Assembly: GCF_000002875.2 (NCBI RefSeq)
Contig: NC_009415.2
Span: 72,001 to 136,000, forward strand
Direction of reading: 5' to 3'
Origin: Leishmania infantum JPCM5
Lineage: Eukaryota > Euglenozoa > Kinetoplastea > Trypanosomatida > Trypanosomatidae
Length of the DNA stretch: 64,000 nt
A program made the translations under genes and the position numbers. Numbering within the stretch: the first letter of the stretch is position 1; the number at the start of each line of letters is the position of its first letter. Shown here piece after piece: positions 9,694 to 20,445 of the stretch. Below the pieces are notes generated by a model. That model was not told the origin of the DNA, ran no database searches, and saw only the letters and a list, made by a program, of their open reading frames with translations.

Positions 9694-12600
9694 TCACCCA
9701 CTGCAGAGGTGCCGCAGCTCCTCAATGGTGGCGTCTATGCGGTCACACCGGATGCCGCCAAGGCTGCAGGGGATAATCTGCACGGAAGCGGTGCGCAGAT
9801 ACCAGGTGGAGAAGACGGTTTGCATCGTCTGCACGGAGAGCATGCGCCGCGCCATAACCCTTGCAGTGACGTTCAAGTTGAACTTGGAGAGGATAACTGG
9901 GGGACCAGAGAAGACGATGCTGTGCACGTTATCCTGGGCCCGCAGGCCAATCACCGCGGCCCTGCTGCCAACGGGGCCGTGCCCGACGACGAAAACGTTT
10001 TCGTGATCGCCGCGAAGCTTCGTCAGTAACGCGCGCACGACAGATGTGGTTTTGTCGATGGACGCCTCCCACCTCGACGGCACCATCCCCTGCACAAATG
10101 CCAGGTAAGGCAATACGCGATCAATGTACGGCGCTGGCATGAGGAACGAGAAGAACGACAAGGCGTACGTGTCGATCCACATCGCCATGGACTCTATCAG
10201 AAGAATGAGGTCGCTGCCGGGCCGCGCTGTCACGATGGTGGTGTTGACGGTGGCCGTCTCCTCGCGGAACACGTCAAAGCTCATGGCGGCGGAGTCGACC
10301 TCCTCTGAGATGGGCACGCGCTTGAAAGACGGGAACCAGCGAGCGAGGTCGGCGTCCTGCCCGGCCACATCCCTGTTGAGCCCCAGCTTTGTGAAGAGCG
10401 CCATGCCGACCACATCGACTGTCGGGCTGAACTGCGTCAGGCACAGGGGTGGCATCGCGGACGACGTGTCGCCTTGTGCACTTACGGAGCTCCCCCTGCT
10501 CATGCTACTCGTACGCGTCGGGGGCTCCGCCAGGTTCGCGAGCATCAGCCGGCCCGCGGCGGCGGACGTGCTGGAGCGATTTGCGTAGTTCGGCAAGAAA
10601 ACGTCGCTGACGGATCCCTCGTAAACGTCGTTGGCGCCAGTGCGACCAATAATACAGCAGGCGAGCAGCACCAATGTGAAGCACGCGGATATGGTGAAGA
10701 CGCCGTATTTGTTTGACGCCTCGTTGGTGCGCACGATGCACAGCAGCAGGTGCACCGCCAGCGCCAGCACAAAGAGGCCGAAGCGGTAGTTTGAAACCAT
10801 CAGCACCGCCACACAGCTAATTAGGTGAAGCAGTAGCAGCAGCCACGAGATGCGGAAGAGCCACCGGCGCACCGCACCCTTCCACCGCCCGTACACACTC
10901 ACTAGCCCGGTGAAGACGAAGAACAGCATGACGAAGAGAGAGGCCAGCAGCGAGCTTCCCCAGTGGCCACTCCAGCCGTGCTGCGACATGGTGAAGAGGG
11001 TGCTCATCCAGAAGACGGTCGCGTAGAAGACGCCGCAGATGATGATGTCCGACGAGGAGCTCACGTTGCGGGCAATCGTGAAGGTGGCGCAGAGTAGCAG
11101 CAGCACCGACTGCGCCACGATGGCGGCGCACAAAAAGAAGAAGCCGCCGCCGGTGACGAAAGCGACGCCCATGGCCACCGACAGCACCGCCACCATCGTG
11201 AGCAGCATCACCTCCGCCGGCGGGAAGCGCTGCTCCATTTGCTCGTCATCCATCTCCACCTCCATGAAGAGGTAGAGCGTCGTTTCAGCGTGGTTCTGCC
11301 GGCTGCCGTGCGCGTACGAGCGCTTGCGCAGCCTCCGCAAGCCAAAGGCAAATAGGACATGGTAGATGAAGATGAGGCACACGGCAACGATCCAGCCGTA
11401 TGCCAGGCTGTACTGCAGTCCGGTCAAGACGTCGTAGCGGGCGGCCATGGTGCAGAAGAGAACAAAATAGGCGATGGTGCAGCCCACGTAGATGACCAGC
11501 TGAAAGGCAAGCGCCTTGGCGCCAAATGCCCTGAACGCCTGCACGACGCGCCCCTGGAACGTGCTGCGAGCCACGTCGAAGCCGCGGGAGCAGAAGATGA
11601 CAAATTGAGATGCCACGACGATGAAGGCGGTGCCGTAGAGAAACACGTGGTAGGGATACACAAGAATGGCAAAGAAAATGTTGATTAGCGTGACGACACC
11701 GAGCAGCGCGATGAAGCAGGTGCCAAGGAGGAAGTAGAAGGAGGTGACCATGAGACACAGCCACAGAAACCCTTTCGCCACCAGCAGCACCGACGACGGC
11801 AGCCCCGCCAGCAGCTTGTCGCCTTGAATGAAACCGTTTTCCAGCAGAAGGGTGCGCCGCTCCTGCATCTCCCACTGCACAATCTGCAGCCACTGACGCT
11901 CGTGCATCTCCGTGAGGCTGATGCGGAAGAAAGACTCGAGTGTGGTGAATTGGTTGACGTAGTCAGTGAAGAGGTTGCGCAACGGCGAGCGCGACATGGT
12001 GAGGCTGTTCCGCTGTATCAAGCCTGGCGAATGGAGGCCATCCATCTCTATACTGTCCGTCCCGCATGTGATGAGATTGGCGTCGTCGTCAACGTCGAGC
12101 GCGTAGTAGGCAGGTGAGCGAGGGGTGAAGCATTGCGCCGTGGCGGTGCCGTTCGTTCCCGGCGGCGAATATCTGCCTGTCTCATGCGGTGCGATGGAAA
12201 GCTGATCGCGCAGGGAGATAGACGGCTCGATGATGCTGCGCTTCAGAGCATCAATGCGGGATGCCTCCTCGATGTAGCCGGCGCTGCGGAGGCAGTTTAG
12301 CTCCCACTCCTTCACCCCCTCACCCCGCAGAATGGCCGCCTTGAGCTGCTCAAAGTAGTCGCGGATGGTGGTGGCAAAGCGGTCGTAGTTGCCCTGCTGA
12401 TTGCAGTCATTCTTGCCGCCCAGCTCGACCGGCAGCACTTCCGCATCGAAGAGGTCCAGCAGCTTGCCGTGGCGGATGTCGCCGTCGGAGATGATGATGA
12501 TGCGATCGGACACGATGGCCGGCAGCCGAGAGAAGATCGGCTTTGCCATGGCGGCGAGCAGGCGGCCCATCTTGCAGATATAGATCTTGTCCACGCATCC

Positions 12601-13113
12601 GGGGTAGAACTTGGCAATGCGAAGCGCGATGTCGGCCTGAAGGGTCATGTCAAGGTTGCTAATCATGCTCGCCTTGTCCTGGTTGATGAGCATGGTGATC
12701 TGGCACCGCTTGGTTTCCGGTCGAAGCCGCGTGCCGTAGCTAATAAACATGTCGAAGTTCATTCGACTCTCTTCGCGCCGAGCCGCCACTGGCTTGTCGC
12801 GCGCTGTGCACACGTAGAAGGTGACTCGGCCTGCCTTGTCGTTGCCGATCATCTGAATGATGCCTTTGCGCATATTCTCCATCATCCAGTCTGTGACGTT
12901 GTAGGCCGCCAGCTGCTCACGCTCGAAGTCAGCGCGGCGCCGCAGTTTCGCTACGGTCTCATCGACGTTGAAGTTCTTGTTCTCCAGAAAGCCGAAGATC
13001 CAGCAGTCAAAGTAGTTGTGGTGAATTCCCATGCGCTCCTTCACCTCATCCACCTCCGCCTGATGGGCGTAGGCGCCGCTGCCGATGTCGAGCAGCACTG
13101 GCGCATGTGACAT
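9694..13113 (-). CDS. CRAL-TRIO, polytopic membrane, lipase-3-like fusion protein (copy A)
   Basis: A 1,139-residue protein from the ATG at 13113; a nine-base upstream extension would need TTG. Part 1 (about 30-240) is a Sec14/CRAL-TRIO-type domain with FLENKNFNVDETVAKLRRR, ARDKP, MLINQDKASM, KFYPG and LPVELGG. This family binds phosphoinositides or other lipids. A charged linker (about 240-430) follows. Part 2 (about 440-826) has roughly 12-14 hydrophobic spans in tight groups. Part 3 (about 895-1139) resembles a class-3 lipase: a strand plus helix (IVTARPGSDLILLIESMA), then VVGHGPVGSRAA where GHSLGG is expected, and a cysteine-containing tail. Gly replaces the nucleophilic Ser, so the hydrolase fold is probably inactive. 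Copy B lies just upstream. The three-part reading is by motif; transport or lipid-sensing roles are inference. Confidence 0.8.
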   Translation of the reverse strand: MSHAPVLLDIGSGAYAHQAEVDEVKERMGIHHNYFDCWIFGFLENKNFNVDETVAKLRRRADFEREQLAAYNVTDWMMENMRKGIIQMIGNDKAGRVTFYVCTARDKPVAARREESRMNFDMFISYGTRLRPETKRCQITMLINQDKASMISNLDMTLQADIALRIAKFYPGCVDKIYICKMGRLLAAMAKPIFSRLPAIVSDRIIIISDGDIRHGKLLDLFDAEVLPVELGGKNDCNQQGNYDRFATTIRDYFEQLKAAILRGEGVKEWELNCLRSAGYIEEASRIDALKRSIIEPSISLRDQLSIAPHETGRYSPPGTNGTATAQCFTPRSPAYYALDVDDDANLITCGTDSIEMDGLHSPGLIQRNSLTMSRSPLRNLFTDYVNQFTTLESFFRISLTEMHERQWLQIVQWEMQERRTLLLENGFIQGDKLLAGLPSSVLLVAKGFLWLCLMVTSFYFLLGTCFIALLGVVTLINIFFAILVYPYHVFLYGTAFIVVASQFVIFCSRGFDVARSTFQGRVVQAFRAFGAKALAFQLVIYVGCTIAYFVLFCTMAARYDVLTGLQYSLAYGWIVAVCLIFIYHVLFAFGLRRLRKRSYAHGSRQNHAETTLYLFMEVEMDDEQMEQRFPPAEVMLLTMVAVLSVAMGVAFVTGGGFFFLCAAIVAQSVLLLLCATFTIARNVSSSSDIIICGVFYATVFWMSTLFTMSQHGWSGHWGSSLLASLFVMLFFVFTGLVSVYGRWKGAVRRWLFRISWLLLLLHLISCVAVLMVSNYRFGLFVLALAVHLLLCIVRTNEASNKYGVFTISACFTLVLLACCIIGRTGANDVYEGSVSDVFLPNYANRSSTSAAAGRLMLANLAEPPTRTSSMSRGSSVSAQGDTSSAMPPLCLTQFSPTVDVVGMALFTKLGLNRDVAGQDADLARWFPSFKRVPISEEVDSAAMSFDVFREETATVNTTIVTARPGSDLILLIESMAMWIDTYALSFFSFLMPAPYIDRVLPYLAFVQGMVPSRWEASIDKTTSVVRALLTKLRGDHENVFVVGHGPVGSRAAVIGLRAQDNVHSIVFSGPPVILSKFNLNVTARVMARRMLSVQTMQTVFSTWYLRTASVQIIPCSLGGIRCDRIDATIEELRHLCSG

Positions 13114-14657
13114 GGCGTGCAAAGCGAGGGAGAGAGGTCAGCGTAAAAGCAGACGAAGCCGCCAATCACAGCGCCCGCGCGAACCTCGAGAGGAGCGCCC
13201 TCTGAGGGCGAAACATCGGAGGCGGAAGAAAGGAGGGACGGCTACCACGACAGTGTGGCAGCTGAATATTCGAGGAAGTGGGACAATGGAAAAGAGAAGC
13301 AGAAGAGAGACCCCAAGGCAAGGTGGGCGGGAGTAGCACAGGGGGAAGGGGAGGGGTACAGAGCACAAGAAAGAATCGGGGAGGGGGACGAGCGACGGCA
13401 AGAGGAGAGGGCACGAACGGAACAGAAAAAGGATACGGGCGGGCACCTTGGGTGCGTCTGTGCTCTACAAGGTCGCACCGCCGACGGTGAGGTGGGCTGT
13501 GTCCGTGTTGTTGCGCTACGGTCCTGTGAAGAGACAAAGAAAGGCAAGAGCGACAGGCAACGAGACGGCGCACGGGTGGTCAGTCAGCTGCTTTGTCTCC
13601 GTGAGCCGTTTTCGAGGATGAGAATATCGTGAAGGGGATGCGACGTGCGAGGGGGAGGGGAGAGGGGGAGGGGAGAATGCGGAAGCGCGGGAGCAACGGC
13701 TTCTTGGCACCCTTGTCGTATCAACTGTTTTGTACGGCGACTCTGGGTTTCTCTTTCCTTTCGTCGTGACCTCCGTTGAAAGCAGCTGACCAGATGTGTG
13801 CCAGACGGGAGGGAGAAGGGGAGATGATAGTGGTGGCAGTAATGCGTGTGCTAGAGACTGAGATGTAACGCATAGATGAGTGGGGTGGCGCCTTTTCTCT
13901 TGACCCGTCACACGTGCGCGCGTGTGTCCCTGTCTGTTTCTTTATTCACTGAGTGCCCACGCATCACCCGCGCAGCTGAGGAAGGGAGGGGCAATGGAGG
14001 CAAGGACGAAGAGACGAGCGATACGCGGTGGGGTGGGGTAACGCAGGGAGGCAGGGTGGGAGCAGGAAGAGTTGACGCGGACAGTTGAGGCGGAAAGAGG
14101 AAGGCAACATGTGCCTATCCGGCGCTTAGTGCGGCTGATGAGCGGCCGATGGCGCACGCTCAAGAGAAAATCAGCCAAGAACCGGTGTTCTCTGGGCTGC
14201 AGCGATGACGTCTGCGTCTGCCCTCCGTTTCTCGTCCTTCTTGCTCACTTTCGGCAGTGACACAGGGTCCCGCCTTACGCGGAAGAGGCACTGGCATGTG
14301 GTGACAACACAAGGCACACACGCGCCATCCTAAAGGGAGGCGCCCACACAAAGGCCCATGCGCGAAGAAAGGCAACGAACGAAAGCCAGAGAGAGGAGTA
14401 AGCGCGCGTGCATACCGCCGACGCAGACAGACGCAAGAGACACACACACAGAGGCACACAGAAAAGAATAAGTGAAATAATACAGAGGCATCCGTGTGCT
14501 CAGTGGCTCCGTCTCCGCCTCGCATACACACCTTTTTAGACGCTACTCTCCCTCTCCACAGGTACAATGCAGCCGAGAGAGAGCGGCGGGGTGCCGAGTG
14601 ACACGTGGCGAACACACACACATAAAGCTAAAAAGAAAAGACAGGTGCACCAGGCGC
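13114..14657. other. intergenic stretch between the two fusion paralogues
   Basis: About 1.5 kb with pyrimidine-rich minus-strand segments near 13220-13245 and 13640-13675 that could serve splicing of copy A. Many short proline- and serine-rich shadow frames, no supported gene. Confidence 0.5.
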
Positions 14658-17600
14658 TCATGTGGAGGCAACGTGCCTGCGACCCTCCGCATCGCCGCAG
14701 GCCTCCAGCAACGCCGTTGAGAAGAACTGCGGTCGCATGCAGTAGAGAGCAGAGGCGTCGCACAGCACACGCTGGCTCACGGTCGTGTCCTGACCGCCGA
14801 TGTAGTTCAGAACACCGTAGTGGACGCCGATGGAGAGGACGTAGCTGTGGTAGTCGTCGAAAGACACTCTGAGCTTTCGGGAGCAATGCAGAAGTCCGGG
14901 GGAGGCAAACACGATGGATTGTGTCTTCGACTGCGCCGCTGCCGCCGAGAGGAAGCCGCCCGCCACGCCGCCGCCGGTGAGGATGAGGTTGGTTTTAAGC
15001 TGGCTCTTCTTGAGGTACACATAATCCCTGAGTTCGTCGACGAGACGCCCCGCTGCGAAGGGAATCAGCCGGGTAGTAAAGGACGTGGTATGCACCAACG
15101 CATCGATCCAGTCGTACGGCATGAAGATGGAGAGTGGGGACAAGGCGATAGCGTCGACCCAGCCTACCATGGCCACGATGGACGACATGGCGTAGCGGTT
15201 GTTCAGCACCAAGACGGTGGTGTTTGCTGCGGCTGGCAGCAGGAACTCGTGCATCTCCCACGAGATGCCGTCCGTCTCAAACTCGCCCACGACACCGCTG
15301 TAGGTGACGCCGCGAGTGCCGAACCAGTTGTTAAAGTCGACTGAGCGTGTCGCGTTGGTGCGGGCGCTGACGACCTCGTTCAGCAGGGCGAGGTCAACTA
15401 CGCGGAACGAGCCGTCCTGGGCCAGCTGCAGCGTGCAGACAGGGTAGCGGTGGTAGAGCTCCAGCTGCGACAGCGTCGTGGCGTTGGGTGGGCCGGAGGG
15501 ACGGCTATGCGCTTTCGTGGTCATCAGTGTCGTGCCGTACCACCCAAGCAGCACGCACGACACGCCCAGCAGCATCACCGCTGCGGCGAGCAAGAAGGAG
15601 GCGTGGATGCCGATGAGCGTGCGAGGGGCAAAGACAATGTTCAGCACGTTGTGGATCATGATGGCGAGACAGAAGAGACCCATGCGCCAGTCCACTAGGG
15701 GAAACACCGTAATCCAGCAGCCGAAGATGTAGGCCATGACGATAATGTAGGAGACGCGCAGCAGCCGGCTTCGGCCCGGGCGGCGCAGGCACGATATCGC
15801 CAACAGAACAAAGGCACCGTTCAGTACCAACGCGACAATCACCGAGACGCCGTAGCGGTGGTTGTGGTTATGGAGGCCTATGGCTAGCGTCACGTAGCAC
15901 CAGACGAGAGTCAGCATCCACAGTGTGAAGCGCAACAGTGACCCGCTCAGCGAGTTCGACAGGGCGTCAGAGTAGTAGTGCACCATGTACGCCGCCACCA
16001 GGGTCGCTACAAAGGTTGCGACATAGAGGGAGACGATGCGGCTAATTAGGAAGCTGATGCCCAGCAGCACGCTGATGACCAGCGGGATGCCGCAGATGAC
16101 GTAGGAGGAGGTGCGCAGCATGAAGCGCGTGTCCAGCTCCCGCAGCTGCTCCTTGGGGGCGTTGCCGAAGTTGAGGGCCAGAAAGAAAGGCAGTGCGGCA
16201 AGCCGATTATCCGCGTCGCGCGTCGTCGGGGAGGCAAAGATGCCGGTAAAGAAAAAGACATGCGTGAAGACGATCACGAAAAGCGCGCTAAACCATCCCG
16301 TAGCGAAGGATACTTCGAGGCCGCGCAGCGGGTTGCTGCCCAGTGCGTACACGCAGAAGATAATGAACTGGATGATGACGAGCACAAAGAATAGTATCAC
16401 CTCCGCCACCGTGCCCCAGTAGCTGCCGAGGCGCTCGAAGAGAGGGATGACGTTGTGGTTATACACTGCCAGAATACAGTCCGCCGCACGTGTGCAGAGG
16501 GAGGCGCCTTGAATGGCCACCATGAGCAGCACCGCTCCCAGTGGGAACACGTAGCTGGGCTTGGCGAATAAGCCAAGGAAGAGGGTGATGATGACGTCAG
16601 CGCAGAAGACGGCGCAGAAGACAAGGGCGGCGGAGAAGTATATCATGTTCATCAGCGTGATGGCCACCAGGAGGATGCGGTAGAGGGCGCGCAGCGGGTA
16701 TGGAACGCCAACGTACCACTTCCGGTCCGACACATCCAAGCCGCGAATGCCGAGCTCGGTGGTCGTCCTGAGACCGGAGGCGAAGCTGTCCAGGATCTTG
16801 TAGCGCTCGCCGCATTCGCTGTTTTCGACGGCCGTGCGCCAGCGCAGCAGCTCCTCCAGGAAAAAGAGCGCAAGGCTGTCCGGAAGCGGCGCCACTACTT
16901 CGGCCCACGAAATCGTCTCCTGGGCACCGGCCTCTCGTTTGTCGGCTTCATCGCACGCCGGCGACGGCAGGGACGACCCCTCCGTGCGGCACGTCCTGAG
17001 GGACTTCAGCTCCGGGTCATCGCTCTCGTTCGCGCCGGCCATGCCCAGCGACGAGGCCCGCGGGCCCCTCGGCGGATGCGGCTGAAGAGCATCTCTTGCA
17101 GCGGGGTAGACAGACGACTGGCGTGACGGCGTCTGCGCAGGGAAGGAGCAGACGGACTGCACGAGGGTGTCGGCCTGTGGCGTCGTTGTTGCGATACCGT
17201 TGGCGGCGTCCCTCTCGTGCGCCGTCCCAGGGTCGATGCCGATGCTCTCTAACTCGTAGTCTTTGACCGTCATTCCACGTTCATTGACGGCCCGCTTCAG
17301 CTCCGCGTAGTACTTCTCCACCCGATCCGCATACGTGCCCCAGAGCCCCTCATTGTCACACTTGTTCTTGCCGCCCAGCTCGACCGGCAGCACTTCCGCA
17401 TCGAAGAGGTCCAGCAGCACACCTTGCTTGATGTCGTTGTCGTCGATAATCTGAATTCGATCGGCCACGATGGCCGGCAGGCGTTTGAAGATCGGCTTTG
17501 CCATGGTGGCGAGGGTGCGACTCATATTGCAGATGTAGATCTTGTCCACGCATCCGGGGTAGAACTTCGAGATGCGCAACGCGATGTCTGCCTGGAAGGT

Positions 17601-18071
17601 CATGTCGACGTTCTTGAAGAGGCTAGCGCCGTCCTGGTTGATGAGCATCACCATCTGGCAGCGCTTGTTCTCCTTGCGTAGGCGTGTGCCGTAGCTTACG
17701 AACATGTCGAAGGAGCGGCGCTGCTCGTCGCGGTGCTTCGACTGCGGGTAGTCGCGCTTTGTGTTGATGAGAAAGGCGACACGCCCCGCCTTGTCGGTGC
17801 CGATTTCGCCGATGATGCCCTTGCGCAGCGACTCCCGCATGTAGTCCGTCAGCTCGTACGAGGCGAGCTCGCTCACCTCCATCGCAAAGCGCCGATGCAG
17901 CTTTGCGACCGTTTCGCCGACATCGAACTTCTTGTTCTCGAGGAAGCCGTATATCCAGGCGTCGAAGTAGCCGTGCTTGACATCCAGCTGCCGCTTCACC
18001 TCATCGATCTCGCCGCGGTGGGAGATGGCGACGGTGCCCAAGTCGCTGAGAGACGTGTACGTGGACTTCAT
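14658..18071 (-). CDS. CRAL-TRIO, polytopic membrane, lipase-3-like fusion protein (copy B)
   Basis: A 1,137-residue paralogue of copy A with the same three-part plan. The first ATG is at 18071; the frame extends 29 codons upstream only with a TTG start and Pro/Arg-rich sequence, so I reject that. The N-terminal domain has FLENKKFDVGETVAKLHRRF, MLINQDGASLF, KFYPGCVDKIYIC and LPVELGG. A variable Ser/Pro-rich linker precedes the membrane region of roughly a dozen spans. The C-terminal domain has LVLNNRYAMSSIVAMVGWVD, then LILTGGGVAGG (about 1033-1039) at the lipase elbow and a cysteine-containing end (VLCDASALYC...EACGD). Both the His and the Ser of GHSxG are missing. Copy A is 1.5 kb downstream, so the pair arose by tandem duplication, with local nucleotide identity suggesting later conversion. 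Confidence 0.8.
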   Translation of the reverse strand: MKSTYTSLSDLGTVAISHRGEIDEVKRQLDVKHGYFDAWIYGFLENKKFDVGETVAKLHRRFAMEVSELASYELTDYMRESLRKGIIGEIGTDKAGRVAFLINTKRDYPQSKHRDEQRRSFDMFVSYGTRLRKENKRCQMVMLINQDGASLFKNVDMTFQADIALRISKFYPGCVDKIYICNMSRTLATMAKPIFKRLPAIVADRIQIIDDNDIKQGVLLDLFDAEVLPVELGGKNKCDNEGLWGTYADRVEKYYAELKRAVNERGMTVKDYELESIGIDPGTAHERDAANGIATTTPQADTLVQSVCSFPAQTPSRQSSVYPAARDALQPHPPRGPRASSLGMAGANESDDPELKSLRTCRTEGSSLPSPACDEADKREAGAQETISWAEVVAPLPDSLALFFLEELLRWRTAVENSECGERYKILDSFASGLRTTTELGIRGLDVSDRKWYVGVPYPLRALYRILLVAITLMNMIYFSAALVFCAVFCADVIITLFLGLFAKPSYVFPLGAVLLMVAIQGASLCTRAADCILAVYNHNVIPLFERLGSYWGTVAEVILFFVLVIIQFIIFCVYALGSNPLRGLEVSFATGWFSALFVIVFTHVFFFTGIFASPTTRDADNRLAALPFFLALNFGNAPKEQLRELDTRFMLRTSSYVICGIPLVISVLLGISFLISRIVSLYVATFVATLVAAYMVHYYSDALSNSLSGSLLRFTLWMLTLVWCYVTLAIGLHNHNHRYGVSVIVALVLNGAFVLLAISCLRRPGRSRLLRVSYIIVMAYIFGCWITVFPLVDWRMGLFCLAIMIHNVLNIVFAPRTLIGIHASFLLAAAVMLLGVSCVLLGWYGTTLMTTKAHSRPSGPPNATTLSQLELYHRYPVCTLQLAQDGSFRVVDLALLNEVVSARTNATRSVDFNNWFGTRGVTYSGVVGEFETDGISWEMHEFLLPAAANTTVLVLNNRYAMSSIVAMVGWVDAIALSPLSIFMPYDWIDALVHTTSFTTRLIPFAAGRLVDELRDYVYLKKSQLKTNLILTGGGVAGGFLSAAAAQSKTQSIVFASPGLLHCSRKLRVSFDDYHSYVLSIGVHYGVLNYIGGQDTTVSQRVLCDASALYCMRPQFFSTALLEACGDAEGRRHVAST

Positions 18072-20445
18072 GAGTTCACGGAGCGCGGCACCATTGGGGG
18101 AGGCGATGGGCGGGGGCAAAGGGCGGCCGTGGCCGGGTGAGCGGGGCCGGCACCGCAAAGAAAGAGACGGCGGGACAACTTCTTACGCTTCTAACAACCC
18201 TGCTCTGCTTCGCTCCCCCAGAGCGATGACGATACGGAATGAGACTGTTCCGGTGACGTGGCAAAATACATGGCGCACGCAGCGCTTTAGCAGGGAGAGG
18301 AGGGGTCGCAAAAAGGAGGCATGAAGATTCTTGTGACAGCCATGCCGAGGAGGACGCGGAGGGCACCGTGTGCTGCCGCGTGAGCACTGCAGCACGAGCA
18401 AGCCCTTGTGCCAGTCAAGTGTCTGACCACAGAGATGGCAGCTCATCCGTTCGAGGGCGACAGAGTGCGTTACGTGCGCGAAGAGTGGGGGGGGGACATG
18501 CATATGAATAAAAGGCGAGGGTGCCGCCCTCCCTCCCGCCCCCCCCCCTCTGCTGAGCGCGCACCTCCTTCTGCACCTTCTTGTGTTTTGCCAGCGCCCC
18601 AAGCTGATACACGCGTGCAGGCGCATACGCACGGTGCAAGCCGAATGGCAACGACAAGTTCCACACATCGAAAACCACAAACGATACAACAGGAGGCGTA
18701 CGCGCGTTACCGGTGCCTTTCCCCCTCCTTCCCCACACCCCGGATACCACCAGAGAACGGGGCGGGGCGCCGTCGTGGAGGAGAGGGTGCCGCGGCTTTA
18801 ACACAAGTGAAAAATAAGATGGACAAGTGGCAGATATGAGCTGCGCAGGAGGAGGAGCAGAGAAAGGGGAGGATGGGAGGGGGGGGAAGGGCGCATCACC
18901 ACACGGCGAGCGCGAAAAGAAAAGGCAAGGGTTGGCGGAAGAGGGAAAGAACAAGCAATGAGGATGTGCCACGATAGATATTCCGCCCTTCGCTATCGCA
19001 CCCCACGTCCGCCTCCACATCCGGCACTGCGCCTTGCTGTCATCTTTCCCTTATCTTTTTCCTTCTTCCTTCGCTGAGTGCTTCCTCCTTCTGGTGTGGG
19101 CATCCCGCCGCTGGCACCCTCGCCTTCCACGTTGCGTGGCTGTATGCCCATAGGATGCGGGAACGTCTCACTGTGATTCTTCGCGTGTGCGTTTGCGCTC
19201 TGGCAAAGAGCAGGGCAGGCAACAGCACTCCAAAGAGACGCACGGCAACGCTGCCAGCCAGTCTCTGGTGTGAGGGCAGATGGTGGACCGTGTACTCCTC
19301 CCTCCTGGAAAGAGCACACATGCCCTGACTCCCCGGCAACAACACACACACACACGCACCGCAAAGGAAAGAGGAGGTTGGTGCCATGTCGAGGACACAT
19401 CAACGACATCACCAACTGAAACGCGAAGAGAGAAGAAAGCGAGGAGTGAGAACAGAAGGATGAAAGAGGGAAGAGAAAAAGCCTATTTGAGAAGTATTCA
19501 GGTCGCGCACACGCGCGTACGAAAGAGGCGCATCCCCTCCTCGTGCACTCGTAGGCACCCATGCGATGAAAAGAATAGGAAGCACCGTTGTGTCCTGTGA
19601 ATTCCCGTGCACCGCGGCAGGTCTTTATAATGCGAGGAAAGCGAAGGTGGGCAGAGAAATAAGAAACGTCCTACATATACATATGCATCCATAGCCATAT
19701 AGATGGATACAGATACACGCATGATGGAGACGCGTTCAGGCAACGGGGGGGGGGGAAGGGAAAGCGCGTGACGCACCGCGGCAAAGTGCGTCTTACGTCT
19801 CCCCCCCGGAGAGGCACGACAGCGAAGGGAAAAAAAGGGGAGGGGAGGAGGGGAGGGGGCTGCAGAACAAACGGTTCTCTTTATCTCTTAGGCGCGTTTT
19901 CTTCAGCTCATGGAGGCTGGCAAGCGATACCGCGAGCGGCTTCACACACGAAACAAAGAAAAACGAGCGATGACCGGCATTGTTGCGCGTCGTCATGCCG
20001 CCTTCCATCACAGCAACACGGAGCCCGATGCGCACCTCGTGCGTGCCCTCCACCCTAAACCTTTCGCCCGCCCCGAGTGCCCAGTCAGAGCCTCGGTGAA
20101 GAGCGAGCAGAGGCAAGGGCGAGCGCGTTGCGCCAGGGAGACGGAGCTCCAGCTGCGTGGAAGCGCGTAAAAACAAAAGGAGACAAAAAGCATGACAGGA
20201 AGGATCTGAGGGGTGCGTACACAGGCAGGAAAAAAAGAGAGAAGAGGCCCTGCTTGATAGGTTTATCTGTGAACGCCCTTGTACGGCTGTCGCTGGTGCC
20301 GGTTCTACGCTGGCGACGTGCGTCGATGTGCTTCCTCGCGCATGCGGAGGCCGTTCCTGCAACGCAATTGAATCATCAGCGGTGCTCCCTTTTTTAAAGG
20401 GCATACTGTGCAGCTCTGCTCAGCACGGATGCGCACGCGACACGC
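18072..20445. other. intergenic stretch, 2.4 kb
   Basis: It contains short homopolymers, including an 11-base G run at 19745-19755, purine-rich blocks (pyrimidine-rich on the coding strand) near 18840-18885 and 19820-19860, and only overlapping shadow frames. It should hold the 3' UTR of the 20446 permease gene and the 5' region of copy B. Confidence 0.5.

Noticed and set aside
18072..18158. 29-codon N-terminal extension of fusion copy B
   Set aside because: It requires a TTG start and is Pro/Arg/Gly-rich. The first ATG at 18071 aligns with the start of copy A.
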